A stretch of DNA of 64,000 nt. It comes from Frateuria soli. GTDB lineage: Bacteria > Pseudomonadota > Gammaproteobacteria > Xanthomonadales > Rhodanobacteraceae. The stretch lies in assembly GCF_021117385.1 (NCBI RefSeq), contig NZ_CP088252.1, positions 992,001-1,056,000 of the forward strand, given 5' to 3'. How positions within the stretch are numbered: position 1 is the first letter of the stretch; each line of letters opens with the position of its first letter. A program made the position numbers and the translations under genes. Below the pieces are notes generated by a model. That model was not told the origin of the DNA, did no database searches, and saw nothing but the letters and a program-made list of their open reading frames with translations. Below are positions 1 to 7,765 of the stretch, piece by piece.

Positions 1-1
1 G

Positions 2-412
2 ATCCTGCTCGGCTACGGATTGTGCTTCGCGGTGGTGCTGATCGTCGGCGCGTTGCTGCGATTCGTCGCACGGCGGATCCTGTCGGGCATCGGACTGGGC
101 GGGCTGGACCGGTTGCTGGGCATGCTGTTCGGTTTCGCACGGGGCGTGCTGCTGGTGACATTGGTGGTGTTCCTGGCCGGCTTCACCGCGCTCACCCGCG
201 AGGCGGGCTGGCAGCGCTCGCTGCTGCTGCCGCAGTTCACCGGCGCGGCCACCTGGCTGGGTGACCGGGTGCCGGAGAGCGTGCGTCGCTACCTGCATCC
301 CCCGGTGCAGCTGCCAAAGCTTCCGCCGGCCACGTTGCCGGTACTTCCGGGCGGTTCACCCGCGCCGGCGCAATCTGTCCTTTCGGCCGTGCGAACGGCC
401 GCGCTTTCCTGA
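2..412 (+). CDS. cvpA: CvpA family membrane protein, 3' part
   Basis: This is the C-terminal part of a CvpA (colicin V production protein) family inner-membrane protein; the 5' end lies before the window and the frame is open from base 2. The visible 137 residues contain two hydrophobic segments (around LCFAVVLIVGALLRF and ARGVLLVTLVVFLAGFTAL) joined by a Gly/Leu-rich stretch, as in the CvpA family, followed by a proline-rich tail. It lies 60 bp upstream of purF on the same strand; the cvpA-purF pair is a common proteobacterial operon. The molecular role of CvpA is poorly understood, so the name is by family and context only. Confidence 0.85.
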   Translation: MLLGYGLCFAVVLIVGALLRFVARRILSGIGLGGLDRLLGMLFGFARGVLLVTLVVFLAGFTALTREAGWQRSLLLPQFTGAATWLGDRVPESVRRYLHPPVQLPKLPPATLPVLPGGSPAPAQSVLSAVRTAALS

Positions 413-472
413 CAACGCCTTACACCATCGGGCCTTGCACCATCGGGCTCAACGACCTCAGGGCATCAAACC

Positions 473-1948
473 ATGTGCGGAATCATCGGCATCGTCGGTA
501 CCACCGAAGTGGCATCGGCGCTTTATGACGGACTCACGGTGCTGCAACACCGGGGCCAGGACGCGGCCGGCATCGTCACGGTCGATGGCGCGCACCTGCG
601 CCTGCACAAGGGCAACGGCCTGGTGCGCGACGTGTTCGGCGAGGACTCGATGAGCCGCCTGCGGGGCAGCATCGGCATCGGCCACTGTCGCTACCCGACG
701 GCCGGTTCGGACAATGCCGACGAAGCGCAGCCGTTCTACGTCAATTCGCCGTACGGCATCGCGTTCGCGCACAACGGCAACCTGGTGAACACCGAAGCGC
801 TGCGGCGCGAGATGTTCCAGGACGATCGCCGGCACATCAACACCGATTCGGATTCGGAAGTGCTGCTCAACGTGCTCGCGCATGAGCTGCAGATCCAGGA
901 CCGCATGGCGCTGACGCCCGACCAGATCTTCAAGGCGGTGGCCGGCGTGCACGCCCGTGCCCGCGGTGGCTACGCCTGCCTGGCGCTGATCCAGGGCTAC
1001 GGCCTGCTGGCCTTCCGCGACCCGCATGGCATCCGCCCGCTGGTGCTGGGCGAGCGCGTGACCGCGGAAGGGCGCGAGTATGCGGTGGCGTCCGAATCGG
1101 TCGCGTTCGACGTTCTCGGCTTCAAGCGCGTGCGCGACGTGGCACCGGGCGAGGCGGTCTACATCACCGTGGACGGCCAGCTGCACGCGCGCCGCTGCGC
1201 CGAGGGCGCGATGCACGCGCCATGCATCTTCGAGTACGTCTACCTGGCCCGCCCGGATTCGATGATCGAGGACGTCTCGGTCTACAAGGCGCGCCTGCGC
1301 ATGGGCGAGAAGCTGGCGCAGAAGATCCTGCGCGAGTGCCCGGACCACGGCATCGATGCGGTGATCCCTATTCCCGACACCGCGCGCACCGCCGCCAGTT
1401 CGCTGGCCAACGCGCTGGGCGTGCCGTTCCGCGAGGGTTTCGTCAAGAACCGCTACGTGGGCCGGACCTTCATCATGCCGGGGCAGGGCGACCGCGTGAA
1501 ATCGGTGCGCCGCAAGTTGAACGCGATCGACCTGGAGTTCCGCAACAAGACCGTGTTGCTGGTCGACGACTCGATCGTGCGCGGCACCACGTCGAGGCAG
1601 ATCATCCAGATGGCCCGCGATGCCGGTGCGAAGAGGGTTTACTTCGCCTCGGCCGCGCCGCCGGTGCGTTATCCAAACGTTTACGGCATCGACATGCCCT
1701 CGGCCAGCGAGCTGGTCGCCGCCGGCAAGTCCGAGAAGGAAATCGAACAGTTGCTGGGCGCCGACTGGCTGATCTACCAGGACCTCGCCGACCTGATCTG
1801 GGCGGTGCAGGACGGCAACGAGGAGCTCAGGCAGTTCGACACGTCCTGCTTCTCCGGCGAGTACGTCACCGGTCTTGACCACGACTACCTGCAGCAGATC
1901 GAGATGCTGCGCTCCGATGACGCCAAGGCCGCCCGCCGCAGCGCCTAG
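473..1948 (+). CDS. purF: Amidophosphoribosyltransferase
   Basis: PurF catalyses the first committed step of purine synthesis: PRPP plus glutamine to 5-phosphoribosylamine. The 491-residue product starts MCGIIGIVG, so that removal of Met exposes the Cys nucleophile of the N-terminal Ntn glutaminase domain. The C-terminal phosphoribosyltransferase domain has the PRPP-binding loop [18 protein letters not shown] (about residues 360-377). Length matches the family (about 500 residues). The ATG at 473 is the only start that places Cys at position 2. It follows cvpA, as in many proteobacteria. No frameshift or missing motif is seen. Confidence 0.97.
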   Translation: MCGIIGIVGTTEVASALYDGLTVLQHRGQDAAGIVTVDGAHLRLHKGNGLVRDVFGEDSMSRLRGSIGIGHCRYPTAGSDNADEAQPFYVNSPYGIAFAHNGNLVNTEALRREMFQDDRRHINTDSDSEVLLNVLAHELQIQDRMALTPDQIFKAVAGVHARARGGYACLALIQGYGLLAFRDPHGIRPLVLGERVTAEGREYAVASESVAFDVLGFKRVRDVAPGEAVYITVDGQLHARRCAEGAMHAPCIFEYVYLARPDSMIEDVSVYKARLRMGEKLAQKILRECPDHGIDAVIPIPDTARTAASSLANALGVPFREGFVKNRYVGRTFIMPGQGDRVKSVRRKLNAIDLEFRNKTVLLVDDSIVRGTTSRQIIQMARDAGAKRVYFASAAPPVRYPNVYGIDMPSASELVAAGKSEKEIEQLLGADWLIYQDLADLIWAVQDGNEELRQFDTSCFSGEYVTGLDHDYLQQIEMLRSDDAKAARRSA

Positions 1949-2006
1949 CTTTCGAGCACCCTCTCCCTTTCCCGGGGGAGGCGCGGGGCCCGCCGGAAAA
2001 CCCTCC

Positions 2007-2816
2007 ATGACTGATCTCCACGCCGCGGCCAAGGCCTGCCTTGCCGCCGCCGATCCGGCCGAAAAGCTCCGCCTCACCCACGCTGCCTGGCAGGCACTGC
2101 AGGCTGGCGAACTGCATCCGGATCCCACCGCCGCCGCGCCCGGGTCCATCGGCGTCCCGGGCCATCCCCCGCTTCCACGACTGGTGCCGCAACGCCAGGT
2201 ACCTCATCGCGGCCTGGGGACGCCCGAGGGCCGGGCGGCGCTGGTGCATGCCATCGCGCACATCGAGTTCAACGCGATCAACCTGGCGTGGGATGCTGTC
2301 TACCGTTTTCGCGGGTTCCCCGACGACTACTACCGCGACTGGGCCAGTTGCGCCAACGACGAGGCGCGCCACTTCGCCATGCTCGACCGACGACTGGCCG
2401 AACTGGGCCACGCCTACGGCGACTTCGACGCCCACAACGGCCTGTGGGAGATGGCCGAAAAGACCGCCCACAGCGACCTTGCCCGGATGGCGCTGGTGCC
2501 GCGCGTGCTGGAAGCCCGCGGGCTGGACGTGACGCCGGGCATGATCGAACGTCTGCGCGGCGTCGGCGACGAACGGACCATCGCCATCCTCGAGGTCATC
2601 CTGGGCGAGGAAGTCGCCCACGTCGCGGCAGGCACGCGCTGGTTCCGCTGGTGTTGCGAGCGCGACGGGCTGGAGCCGCGCGCGACGTTCGTGCAACTGC
2701 TTCACGACCATATGGGCGGCAACCTGCGCGGGCCGTTCAATCGTGACGCACGACTGGCGGCAGGTTTCGACAGCGAGGAGATGGACCAGTTGGCTGCGCT
2801 GGCCGTCTCCCTTTAG
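2007..2816 (+). CDS. DUF455 ferritin-like domain protein
   Basis: A 269-residue cytoplasmic protein of the DUF455 (COG2833) family, a ferritin-like four-helix bundle likely to bind a di-iron centre. Family features seen are AHIEFNAINLAWDAVYRF, the Glu/His pair in NDEARHFAML and a second pair in LGEEVAHVAAG. Together they supply the carboxylate and His ligands typical of di-iron ferritin-like proteins. The frame is open upstream to about 1875, but ATG 2007 gives the family-like N-terminus. The gene starts 58 bp after purF, and the gap holds a short G/C-rich hairpin. The biochemical reaction is unknown; some relatives are loosely compared with tRNA hydroxylases, which I do not assert here. Confidence 0.85.
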   Translation: MTDLHAAAKACLAAADPAEKLRLTHAAWQALQAGELHPDPTAAAPGSIGVPGHPPLPRLVPQRQVPHRGLGTPEGRAALVHAIAHIEFNAINLAWDAVYRFRGFPDDYYRDWASCANDEARHFAMLDRRLAELGHAYGDFDAHNGLWEMAEKTAHSDLARMALVPRVLEARGLDVTPGMIERLRGVGDERTIAILEVILGEEVAHVAAGTRWFRWCCERDGLEPRATFVQLLHDHMGGNLRGPFNRDARLAAGFDSEEMDQLAALAVSL

Positions 2817-2896
2817 TAGCGCACCGCACCGATGCGCATGCCAGGGCCCCTCGTACGAGCCCGCATGCCCTCGTGGGCGAAAAGGCACCAGGTCTT

Positions 2897-2957
2897 GTAG
2901 GAGCCCACTTGTGGGCGATGCTGTCGGCAGGAGCATCGCCCACAAGTGGGCTCCTAC
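2897..2957. repeat. REP-like perfect inverted repeat
   Basis: Two 26-bp arms (2897-2922 and 2932-2957) are exact reverse complements around a 9-base loop. They begin GTAGGAGCCCACTTGTGGG and end in its complement. Such palindromes with a GTAGGAGCC head are widespread as intergenic REP-like elements in Pseudomonas and Xanthomonadales-type genomes. It sits 80 bp after the DUF455 gene and could act as a bidirectional terminator or mRNA stabiliser, although it lacks a T-run. Confidence 0.75.
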
Positions 2958-3003
2958 GGGTATGCGGCGGATACGCCGGAACGGTCGGGGCCGCTCCAAA
3001 GAA

Positions 3004-3029
3004 AAAGGCCACCGCTAGCGGTGGCCTTT
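3004..3029 (-). terminator. Original terminator of the tRNA-Pro gene
   Basis: A 26-bp perfect palindrome (core GGCCACCGC/GCGGTGGCC) which, read on the minus strand, is followed by TTTTTCTTT. It lies 10 bp outside the attL repeat on the chromosome side. Before the element integrated it would have been directly downstream of the minus-strand tRNA-Pro gene, so it is inferred to be that gene's native intrinsic terminator. Confidence 0.7.
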
Positions 3030-3038
3030 CCACGAACC

Positions 3039-3087
3039 TTGGTCGGGGTGACATGATTCGAACATGCGACTTATACGTCCCGAACGT
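3039..3087 (-). other. attL: displaced 3' part of tRNA-Pro
   Basis: These 49 bases match 13117-13165 with one mismatch (A at 3073 for C at 13151). The matching segment is the 3' half of tRNA-Pro: anticodon loop, 3' anticodon-stem strand, variable region, T arm, acceptor 3' strand and CCA. Here it lacks the tRNA 5' half and is not a functional tRNA. It is the left attachment site left by integration. Confidence 0.9.
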
Positions 3088-3180
3088 GATTTTGGGGCCT
3101 TTGGCATCAGGCACTTATGCGCTAAGTCATTGATCTAACGTCCTACTGTGTTCCGTTCGATTTTGCGACATTCTCCCTTT

Positions 3181-3217
3181 TGCACTTACCATGCACTTAC
3201 GGCGGCCTGTAAGTGCA
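3181..3217. other. Left integrase arm-type sites
   Basis: TGCACTTAC occurs at 3181-3189 and again at 3192-3200, an 11-bp period, with an inverted copy GTAAGTGCA at 3209-3217. The same pair with the same spacing occurs at the other end of the element (13051-13070), as expected for integrase arm-binding sites. The sites lie immediately upstream of the integrase start and could also autoregulate it. Confidence 0.65.
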
Positions 3218-3232
3218 TCCTGGAGGCGGGGA

Positions 3233-4420
3233 GTGAAGGAAAAACTGATCGAGCGAACGGTTCGGACGGCCAAGCCCGAAGCCAAGCCCTACGAGATACG
3301 CGACACGGACCTAAAGGGCCTGCTACTGCGCGTGCAGCCATCCGGGGCCAAGTCGTTCATCGTGGAGTGGAAGCGCGGGCAGCGGCGCACGCTGGGGCGC
3401 TATCCGGTCATGACGCTGGAGGGCGCACGGCGAGCCGCACGGGCCGCCCTGGTGGAAGCAGACACGCACGGGGCACCGCTGGCGACCATCAACAAGCGTG
3501 CCACCAAACCGGGCACCTTTGGCGAGTTCATGCGCGAGCACTACGCGCCGCACGTCGAGGCGACCGCGAAGGCGGGCAAGTTCACCACCGCGCTGATTGA
3601 AAAACACTTCGGCTACCTGTACGACGAACCCCTGACGGCGATCACGCGCGCGGAGTTCGACCGGTTCAAGGCCAAGAGGCTGAAGGCGGGCACCAACCCA
3701 GCCACCGTCAACCGCGACCTGGACCGCATCAAGGCGGCACTATCCAAGGCCGTGGAGTGGGAGCTGCTGGAGGCTAACCCGCTGCTGGGCGTGAAGCGCA
3801 TCAAGCGCGAGATTGAGGAACGGGTGCGCTACCTGTCCCCCGAGGAAGAAAAGGCGCTCAGAGCCACGCTGGAGCTGCGAGAGGCGCGTTTCAGGCAGCG
3901 CCGGCTATCGGGCATTGCCTGGCGCAAGGAACGTGGCAGGGAGCCGCTGAAGCCGATCACCGGCTATGCCGACCACATCATGCCCATGACGCTGCTGGCG
4001 CTGAACACTGGCATGCGCCGGGGCGAGATCACGCAATTGACGTGGGCAGACGTTGACCTGAAGGCCAAGCGCGTCACCGTGCGGGCCGGCTATGCCAAGA
4101 GCGGCAAGGCCCGACACATCCCGCTCAACAGTGAGGCGGTGGCGGTGCTGAAGCAGTGGAAGAAGCAGCAACCGGTCGGGCGCCTGTTCAACCTGATCTG
4201 CACGGCCAAGGCGTGGGGCCGGCTCATGGAGAAAGCCAAGCTGGACGACTTCCGGTTCCACGACCTGCGGCACACGTTCGCGTCGAAGCTGGTCATGGCG
4301 GGCGTGGACTTGAACACCGTGCGCGAGCTGCTGGGCCACGGCGACATCAAGATGACCCTGCGCTATGCGCACCTTGCCCCGGAGCACAAGGCGGCGGCGG
4401 TGGAGATGCTGGTGCGCTAG
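3233..4420 (+). CDS. Tyrosine recombinase (integrase) of the island
   Basis: A 395-residue phage-type integrase for site-specific recombination at tRNA-Pro. The N-terminus (about 1-60) resembles the DUF4102-like arm-binding domain (LLLRVQPSGAKSFIVEW, RRTLGRYPVMTLEGAR), the SAM-like core-binding domain is about 92-190, and the catalytic domain about 200-390. Catalytic residues are visible: R262 (NTGMRRGEIT), K289, H343 and R346 (FHDLRHTFAS), H369 (LGHGDIKMT) and Y378 (LRYAHL). GTG 3233 is chosen because GGAGG lies 6 bp upstream; an in-frame upstream ATG at 3191 would run through the arm sites. All catalytic residues are intact, so the element may still be mobile. Confidence 0.93.
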   Translation: MKEKLIERTVRTAKPEAKPYEIRDTDLKGLLLRVQPSGAKSFIVEWKRGQRRTLGRYPVMTLEGARRAARAALVEADTHGAPLATINKRATKPGTFGEFMREHYAPHVEATAKAGKFTTALIEKHFGYLYDEPLTAITRAEFDRFKAKRLKAGTNPATVNRDLDRIKAALSKAVEWELLEANPLLGVKRIKREIEERVRYLSPEEEKALRATLELREARFRQRRLSGIAWRKERGREPLKPITGYADHIMPMTLLALNTGMRRGEITQLTWADVDLKAKRVTVRAGYAKSGKARHIPLNSEAVAVLKQWKKQQPVGRLFNLICTAKAWGRLMEKAKLDDFRFHDLRHTFASKLVMAGVDLNTVRELLGHGDIKMTLRYAHLAPEHKAAAVEMLVR

Positions 4421-4427
4421 AGGCGGG

Positions 4428-4991
4428 TCACGCAGACTTCAACAAAGGAAGAGCGTCCTTGTTGTCCGGTGAGGCTGGCGGCGCAATCAAATCGCGCAAG
4501 CGGTAAGGCGTTCTTGTGAGGCGGGGCGCCCCTGCCCAGCTTCCTTGCAGGGCCGACGACAGGGCGCGCCAATTGTCGATGACGAACTTGTCGGCTTCCA
4601 TCTTTTTCCGGCGCCTGACATCAGCGCCTTCATTCTCCAACTCGGCATAGTCGAGCGCGCCGAAGATGACTGCCATGGTTGCGCGGTCCTGATACTCAAG
4701 AAACCGCGGGCTTAACTCATAGAGGCTAAGCAAACGCGCGGCAATCGGTTGGGTTTCGATGCGCTCCACAACCTCTCGCGCCGTCATGCCGTTGCTTAGC
4801 GGATGGCTAGTCAAGAGCTGGGAAACAGCCAGCTCCACTGCGTTGCTGAGCGACAGGTTGTTGTCTGCGGCCAGGATCTCCAGTGCCAGCTTCGCATCAG
4901 GCCGCAATCGCACGCTGAACTGTGCGGGCTTCTCCGCCTTGGGCTTTGGCGGGCGTCCAGGCTTTCTGCCGACTTTTTTAGACGTGGTCAT
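4428..4991 (-). CDS. Ribbon-helix-helix regulator with AT-hook-like N-terminus
   Basis: A 188-residue protein with a basic N-terminus containing an AT-hook-like GRKPGRPPKPK, then a stretch FSVRLRPDAKLALEILAADN followed by LSLSNAVELAVSQLL that fits an Arc/CopG-type ribbon-helix-helix. The remaining C-terminal part is unfamiliar. It is transcribed away from the AlpA-like gene, and operator-like repeats lie between them, so it is probably the element's master repressor. The frame extends upstream on the minus strand to 5117, but ATG at 4991 leaves the divergent control region free. No good Shine-Dalgarno is seen. Function is inferred from fold and context. Confidence 0.6.
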   Translation of the reverse strand: MTTSKKVGRKPGRPPKPKAEKPAQFSVRLRPDAKLALEILAADNNLSLSNAVELAVSQLLTSHPLSNGMTAREVVERIETQPIAARLLSLYELSPRFLEYQDRATMAVIFGALDYAELENEGADVRRRKKMEADKFVIDNWRALSSALQGSWAGAPRLTRTPYRLRDLIAPPASPDNKDALPLLKSA

Positions 4992-4998
4992 GGGTGGA

Positions 4999-5077
4999 GT
5001 TTCGCAGTTTGAAAAAACTGTTGCAACCTCCAACGGGACGCGATACCGTTCGTGCAGGTTTCGCAGTGTGCGAAAAC
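4999..5077. promoter_or_regulatory. Divergent control region with two operator-like repeats
   Basis: Between the minus-strand RHH gene and the plus-strand HTH gene, GTTTCGCA followed by a 3-base gap and an inverted TGCGAAAAC occurs at 5058-5077. A variant (GTTTCGCA gtt TGAAAAAAC) occurs at 4999-5018. Each copy abuts one of the two start codons. This is the arrangement expected of a switch controlled by one or both flanking regulators. Confidence 0.55.
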
Positions 5078-5100
5078 CGTGCAACCCAAGAGGACCGCCG

Positions 5101-5304
5101 ATGAATCCCAGCACCAAACTCGCCTACGGCATCGAGCAAGCCGCCGACGCCCTGGGCATCAGCCGCAGCCGCGCCTATCAGGCCATCGCCACCGGCGAGC
5201 TGAGCACCTACAAAGACGGCCGCCGCCGCATGGTCAGTGCCAAGGCGCTGGAGGCGTATGTCGCCAAGAAGGAGCGCGAGAGCCAGGGGAGGCACGCCGC
5301 ATGA
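5101..5304 (+). CDS. AlpA/excisionase-like helix-turn-helix protein
   Basis: A 67-residue protein of the HTH_17 (excisionase/AlpA) type: YGIEQAADALGISRSRAYQAI followed by GELSTYKDGRRRMVSAKALEAYV, which is a helix-turn-helix with a wing and the family-typical conclusion. Such proteins act as excisionases or as activators of satellite early operons. ATG 5101 follows the operator at 5058-5077 by 23 bp. Its stop overlaps the next start (ATGA), so it heads a translationally coupled operon. Whether it is Xis, AlpA or both cannot be told from sequence. Confidence 0.75.
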   Translation: MNPSTKLAYGIEQAADALGISRSRAYQAIATGELSTYKDGRRRMVSAKALEAYVAKKERESQGRHAA

Positions 5305-5633
5305 GCGCCGTTGCCGAACCCGTAGTCGTCCGCGTTGAGGACGCCCCCAAGCCCCGGCCGTTCTACGCCTTCAATGCCCGCTACACGGTGGAGCCGGGGG
5401 CCAAACCGGACGCGCTGCTGGACGATGCCGGCTGCTGGCTGGAGGCGATAAGCGCCAGCGTCAACAACCTGGCTATGGAGCTAGGGAGCCGTGACAGCAC
5501 CTTGCAGGCCAACCCGGTGCTGGCCGGGCGCATGGCGTGGGGCGCCTACCACATGATCGAGATGGTGCGCGGAGCAGTGGAGGCCGCACAGGTTGCCATG
5601 CTCAGTGAATCCAACCGCGACAACGCCGCCTGA
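5301..5633 (+). CDS. Unknown island protein (110 aa)
   Basis: I do not recognise this 110-residue protein. It starts in an ATGA overlap with the AlpA-like gene, has a Pro-rich N-terminus (VEDAPKPRPFYAFNARYTVEPG) and then a helical, acidic C-terminal two thirds (DDAGCWLEAISASVNNLAMELG, VRGAVEAAQVAML). The codon pattern is consistent with coding, and it sits in a row of tightly packed genes, which supports it being real. Confidence 0.6.
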   Translation: MSAVAEPVVVRVEDAPKPRPFYAFNARYTVEPGAKPDALLDDAGCWLEAISASVNNLAMELGSRDSTLQANPVLAGRMAWGAYHMIEMVRGAVEAAQVAMLSESNRDNAA

Positions 5634-5647
5634 TAGGGGGAGCGACG

Positions 5648-5974
5648 ATGAACGACGAAACGGAAAAGCAGCCGACCCAGAACCCGCTCAACAATCACTT
5701 CTGGATGAGGGAGCACTTCCCCGGGGCTGACTACTCGCTAGCGAACCTGGGCGAGAAGCTTTCCGGCATCGATGCGCTGGCGCGCGTGCTGGCCAACAAC
5801 ATGAGTCTGGCGATCGACGCCCGCGACAACCCGGAGTCAACGGACGTCCAACCGCTCAACGAGAACATCGTGGGCGGCCTGTTCAGCGCCCTGACCGCGC
5901 TCACCGGCGCCGCGTTCGGCAGCGTTTGGGACATGGTGGAGCGTAGCCACAAGGCAAAGGAGGCCGCCGCATGA
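5648..5974 (+). CDS. Unknown island protein (108 aa)
   Basis: A 108-residue protein that I do not recognise, with a good ribosome-binding site (GGGGGAG about 7 bp before ATG). It has a polar N-terminus, then IDALARVLANNMSLAIDARDN and FSALTALTGAAFGSVWDMVERS, which look helical. Its C-terminus overlaps the next gene by 4 bp (ATGA), so it belongs to the same early operon. It shares a loose pattern (small, helical, 'a-NN-sLAI') with the preceding 110-residue protein and could be a distant paralogue. Confidence 0.6.
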   Translation: MNDETEKQPTQNPLNNHFWMREHFPGADYSLANLGEKLSGIDALARVLANNMSLAIDARDNPESTDVQPLNENIVGGLFSALTALTGAAFGSVWDMVERSHKAKEAAA

Positions 5975-6540
5975 CTGGAGCCAGCCTAATCGCCAAAACC
6001 GCCGAGCTGGACGAGCTGGCTATCAGCATCCGCGATTGTGTTGAATCGGCGGAACGCTACGCGGGGCAGGCCGTTTGCGAGGCGGTCAGTGCGGGGCGCT
6101 TGCTCGCTCGTGCGAAACAGATAGTGCCGCGCGGCGAGTGGGTGACGTGGGTTACCGCGAACACGCCGCTGGCCGTCCGCACGGCACAGGCATATATGCG
6201 GCTGTCGTCGAAGCTGGCCTCGCTTCCTGATGAAGAAGCGCAACGCGTTGCGCTTTTGCCGATACGCGAGGCAATGAAGGCGATCACCACGGACCCGACT
6301 GCGCCGACCGCGATGCCGCCTATGTTCGTGAGTGCGAGGGAGCCGCGCGAGAGGTACGTCAGCCAGCTAAAGCAGACCATGCGGGGCATGAACGCGTTCA
6401 TCACTCGCGTGAACATCGGTGAGCTGAGGCACACGGAAATCGAGAAGACCCGCCACAGCCTTACCACCGCCCTGGCTACCCTCGACATGCTGGAAGCCGA
6501 GTTCTCCGCGCTGTCTTCCGAACTGGAGCGTGCCGCATGA
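5971..6540 (+). CDS. DUF3102-like protein
   Basis: A 189-residue protein whose region at about 38-78 (AGRLLARAKQIVPRGEWVTW ... TAQAYMRLSSKL) matches the DUF3102 pattern of phage and mobile-element proteins: a GEW motif followed by a helix-turn-helix-like RTAQxYMRL segment. The C-terminal half is helical (KTRHSLTTALATLDMLEAEFSALS) and may form a coiled coil. It overlaps both neighbours by 4 bp in ATGA junctions. DUF3102 proteins are of unknown function; a DNA-binding role is plausible. Confidence 0.6.
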   Translation: MTGASLIAKTAELDELAISIRDCVESAERYAGQAVCEAVSAGRLLARAKQIVPRGEWVTWVTANTPLAVRTAQAYMRLSSKLASLPDEEAQRVALLPIREAMKAITTDPTAPTAMPPMFVSAREPRERYVSQLKQTMRGMNAFITRVNIGELRHTEIEKTRHSLTTALATLDMLEAEFSALSSELERAA

Positions 6541-6761
6541 CTGGCGACCTTGACCCGCAGCGGCGCATGTACGCCACGCCCAACGCTGCCGAGCTACAGG
6601 CAGCCTTGCCGGCGCTGGCAGAGCGCATCCGAACCGACCTGGAGGCCCTTGTATTCGACCCGAGCCCGAGCCGGTGCGACGGGGTTGCTCTGACCCTGTA
6701 CGGGGCGCAGACGCACGTTCTGCGGCTCAGGATGGCGACGGGGGCGGCGGCCAATGACTGA
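6537..6761 (+). CDS. Unknown small island protein (74 aa)
   Basis: A 74-residue protein with no recognised family. It overlaps the DUF3102-like gene by 4 bp and the next gene by 8 bp, which supports it as a member of the early operon. A helix around NAAELQAALPALAERIRTDLEAL is followed by short beta-like segments (GVALTLYGAQTHVLRLRMA). Confidence 0.5.
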   Translation: MTGDLDPQRRMYATPNAAELQAALPALAERIRTDLEALVFDPSPSRCDGVALTLYGAQTHVLRLRMATGAAAND

Positions 6762-6966
6762 CCGTGATCCCGCCTATGCAAGGGGCTACAGGGAGCGCGT
6801 ACACGGGGCTCCCGTGGCAACCGTGACCACCACCAGCCAGTGCAGCTTCGTGCCCTTTACGCCGCTTCCTGCGGCCTATGAGGGGCGTCGCGTGGCCCTG
6901 GTGCTGCTGGACGCCGGAGACACGGACTTCGCCAATGAAAAAGCCCGCTCTGCGAAAGCGGGCTGA
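6754..6966 (+). CDS. Unknown small island protein (70 aa)
   Basis: A 70-residue unknown product overlapping the previous gene by 8 bp. Its 3' end runs into a terminator-like hairpin (6942-6964), so the last eight or so residues (EKARSAKAG) are encoded by the hairpin itself. That is unusual but seen where genes are tightly packed. Evidence is length, spacing and frame only. Confidence 0.45.
   Translation: MTDRDPAYARGYRERVHGAPVATVTTTSQCSFVPFTPLPAAYEGRRVALVLLDAGDTDFANEKARSAKAG
6942..6964 (+). terminator. Hairpin ending the early operon
   Basis: AGCCCGCT (6942-6949) pairs with AGCGGGCT (6957-6964) around a 7-base loop and is followed only by GATTCG, so the T-run is poor. It overlaps the last codons of the preceding small gene. 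It may attenuate rather than end transcription before the replication-type gene at 7028. Confidence 0.45.
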
Positions 6967-7027
6967 TTCGAACTTGCTAACCACCGTGTGCGGCCAGCTT
7001 AGGGGCTGGCCTGAGAGGAAGCAATAG

Positions 7028-7492
7028 ATGGCAAAGAAAGGTTCTGACTGGAAGGACATTGACGGCAAGGCAGCGTTCGTCATTCCGATGACGCTGCTAC
7101 GCCATCCCAACATGGCCCACCTGTCGCCCTATGGGCACAAGCTGATCCACGACCTTGGCAAGCAGTACACGGGCTTCAACAACGGCTATCTGTGCGCCGC
7201 GTGGTCCCTCATGGAGGGGCAGGGGTGGCGTTCCTCCCTGACGCTGCACAAGGCCGTGCTTGAGTGTGAGTACTACGGCCTGATCCTGCGGACCCAGCAC
7301 GGGGGCAGGAACAAGCCCAACCTGCACGCCTTCACCTGGCGAAGGATTGACGAGAAGGAGGGGCGGCCTTTGCAGGTTTACCCGGGCGGCGCGCCGTCAA
7401 ACGCCTGGAAGGAAGTCCGCGAGAAGTGGGTGTATGAGCCGCCCAAGGTGAGCCAGTCCCACCGCTCACGGAAGCTAAGGAAGGCAGCCTGA
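7028..7492 (+). CDS. Putative winged-helix replication-associated protein
   Basis: A 154-residue protein resembling a family of phage/plasmid-associated winged-helix proteins. Visible features are SDWKDIDGKAAFVIPMTLLRHPN, then FNNGYLCAAWSLMEGQGWRS and a helix-wing part LHKAVLECEYYGLILRTQHGGRNKPNLHAFTWRRIDE. This layout is like the N-terminal DNA-binding domain of replication initiators. The four palindromic repeats that start 12 bp after its stop codon support a replication or copy-control role. The Shine-Dalgarno GAGGAAG is good. No catalytic motif is visible, and it could instead be a transcriptional regulator acting on those repeats. Confidence 0.5.
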   Translation: MAKKGSDWKDIDGKAAFVIPMTLLRHPNMAHLSPYGHKLIHDLGKQYTGFNNGYLCAAWSLMEGQGWRSSLTLHKAVLECEYYGLILRTQHGGRNKPNLHAFTWRRIDEKEGRPLQVYPGGAPSNAWKEVREKWVYEPPKVSQSHRSRKLRKAA

Positions 7493-7503
7493 AAACAGAA
7501 TCC

Positions 7504-7640
7504 TTAATTCACCTGGTGAACGAACCTTGTTCACTACGTGAATTAGTGAGGGCCGCCGAGAGCCTGAGAGGCCGATCTTTAATTCACCTGGTGAACTAGT
7601 CGTGCCGTTTTGGGCCGTCTAGTTAATTCACCTAGTGAAC
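7504..7640. repeat. Iteron-like palindromic repeats, possible replication origin
   Basis: TTAATTCACCTGGTGAAC occurs at 7504-7521 and 7579-7596, with a one-base variant (CCTAGTG) at 7623-7640. A further copy lies in reverse orientation at 7529-7545 (GTTCACTACGTGAATTA). Each centre TTCACCTGGTGAA is itself a perfect 13-bp palindrome. They lie in a 273-bp gap after the replication-type gene and are locally AT-richer. Origin iterons or a cooperative operator array are both possible. Confidence 0.65.
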
Positions 7641-7765
7641 ACCTTAAAAGATTGCCAGGGGGTTAGGGGTGCTTCTTTAGCTCTTGATCCTCGCTTCAAG
7701 GGCTCTAAAACGCCGGCGGCCCATCTCGAAACCCAGCGAAACCCATCCGGTTTCGGAGACAACCC

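Noticed and set aside
3039-3087. A second tRNA-Pro gene at the left end
   Set aside because: It lacks the 5' half of the tRNA and has a mismatch in the anticodon stem; it is the attL fragment.
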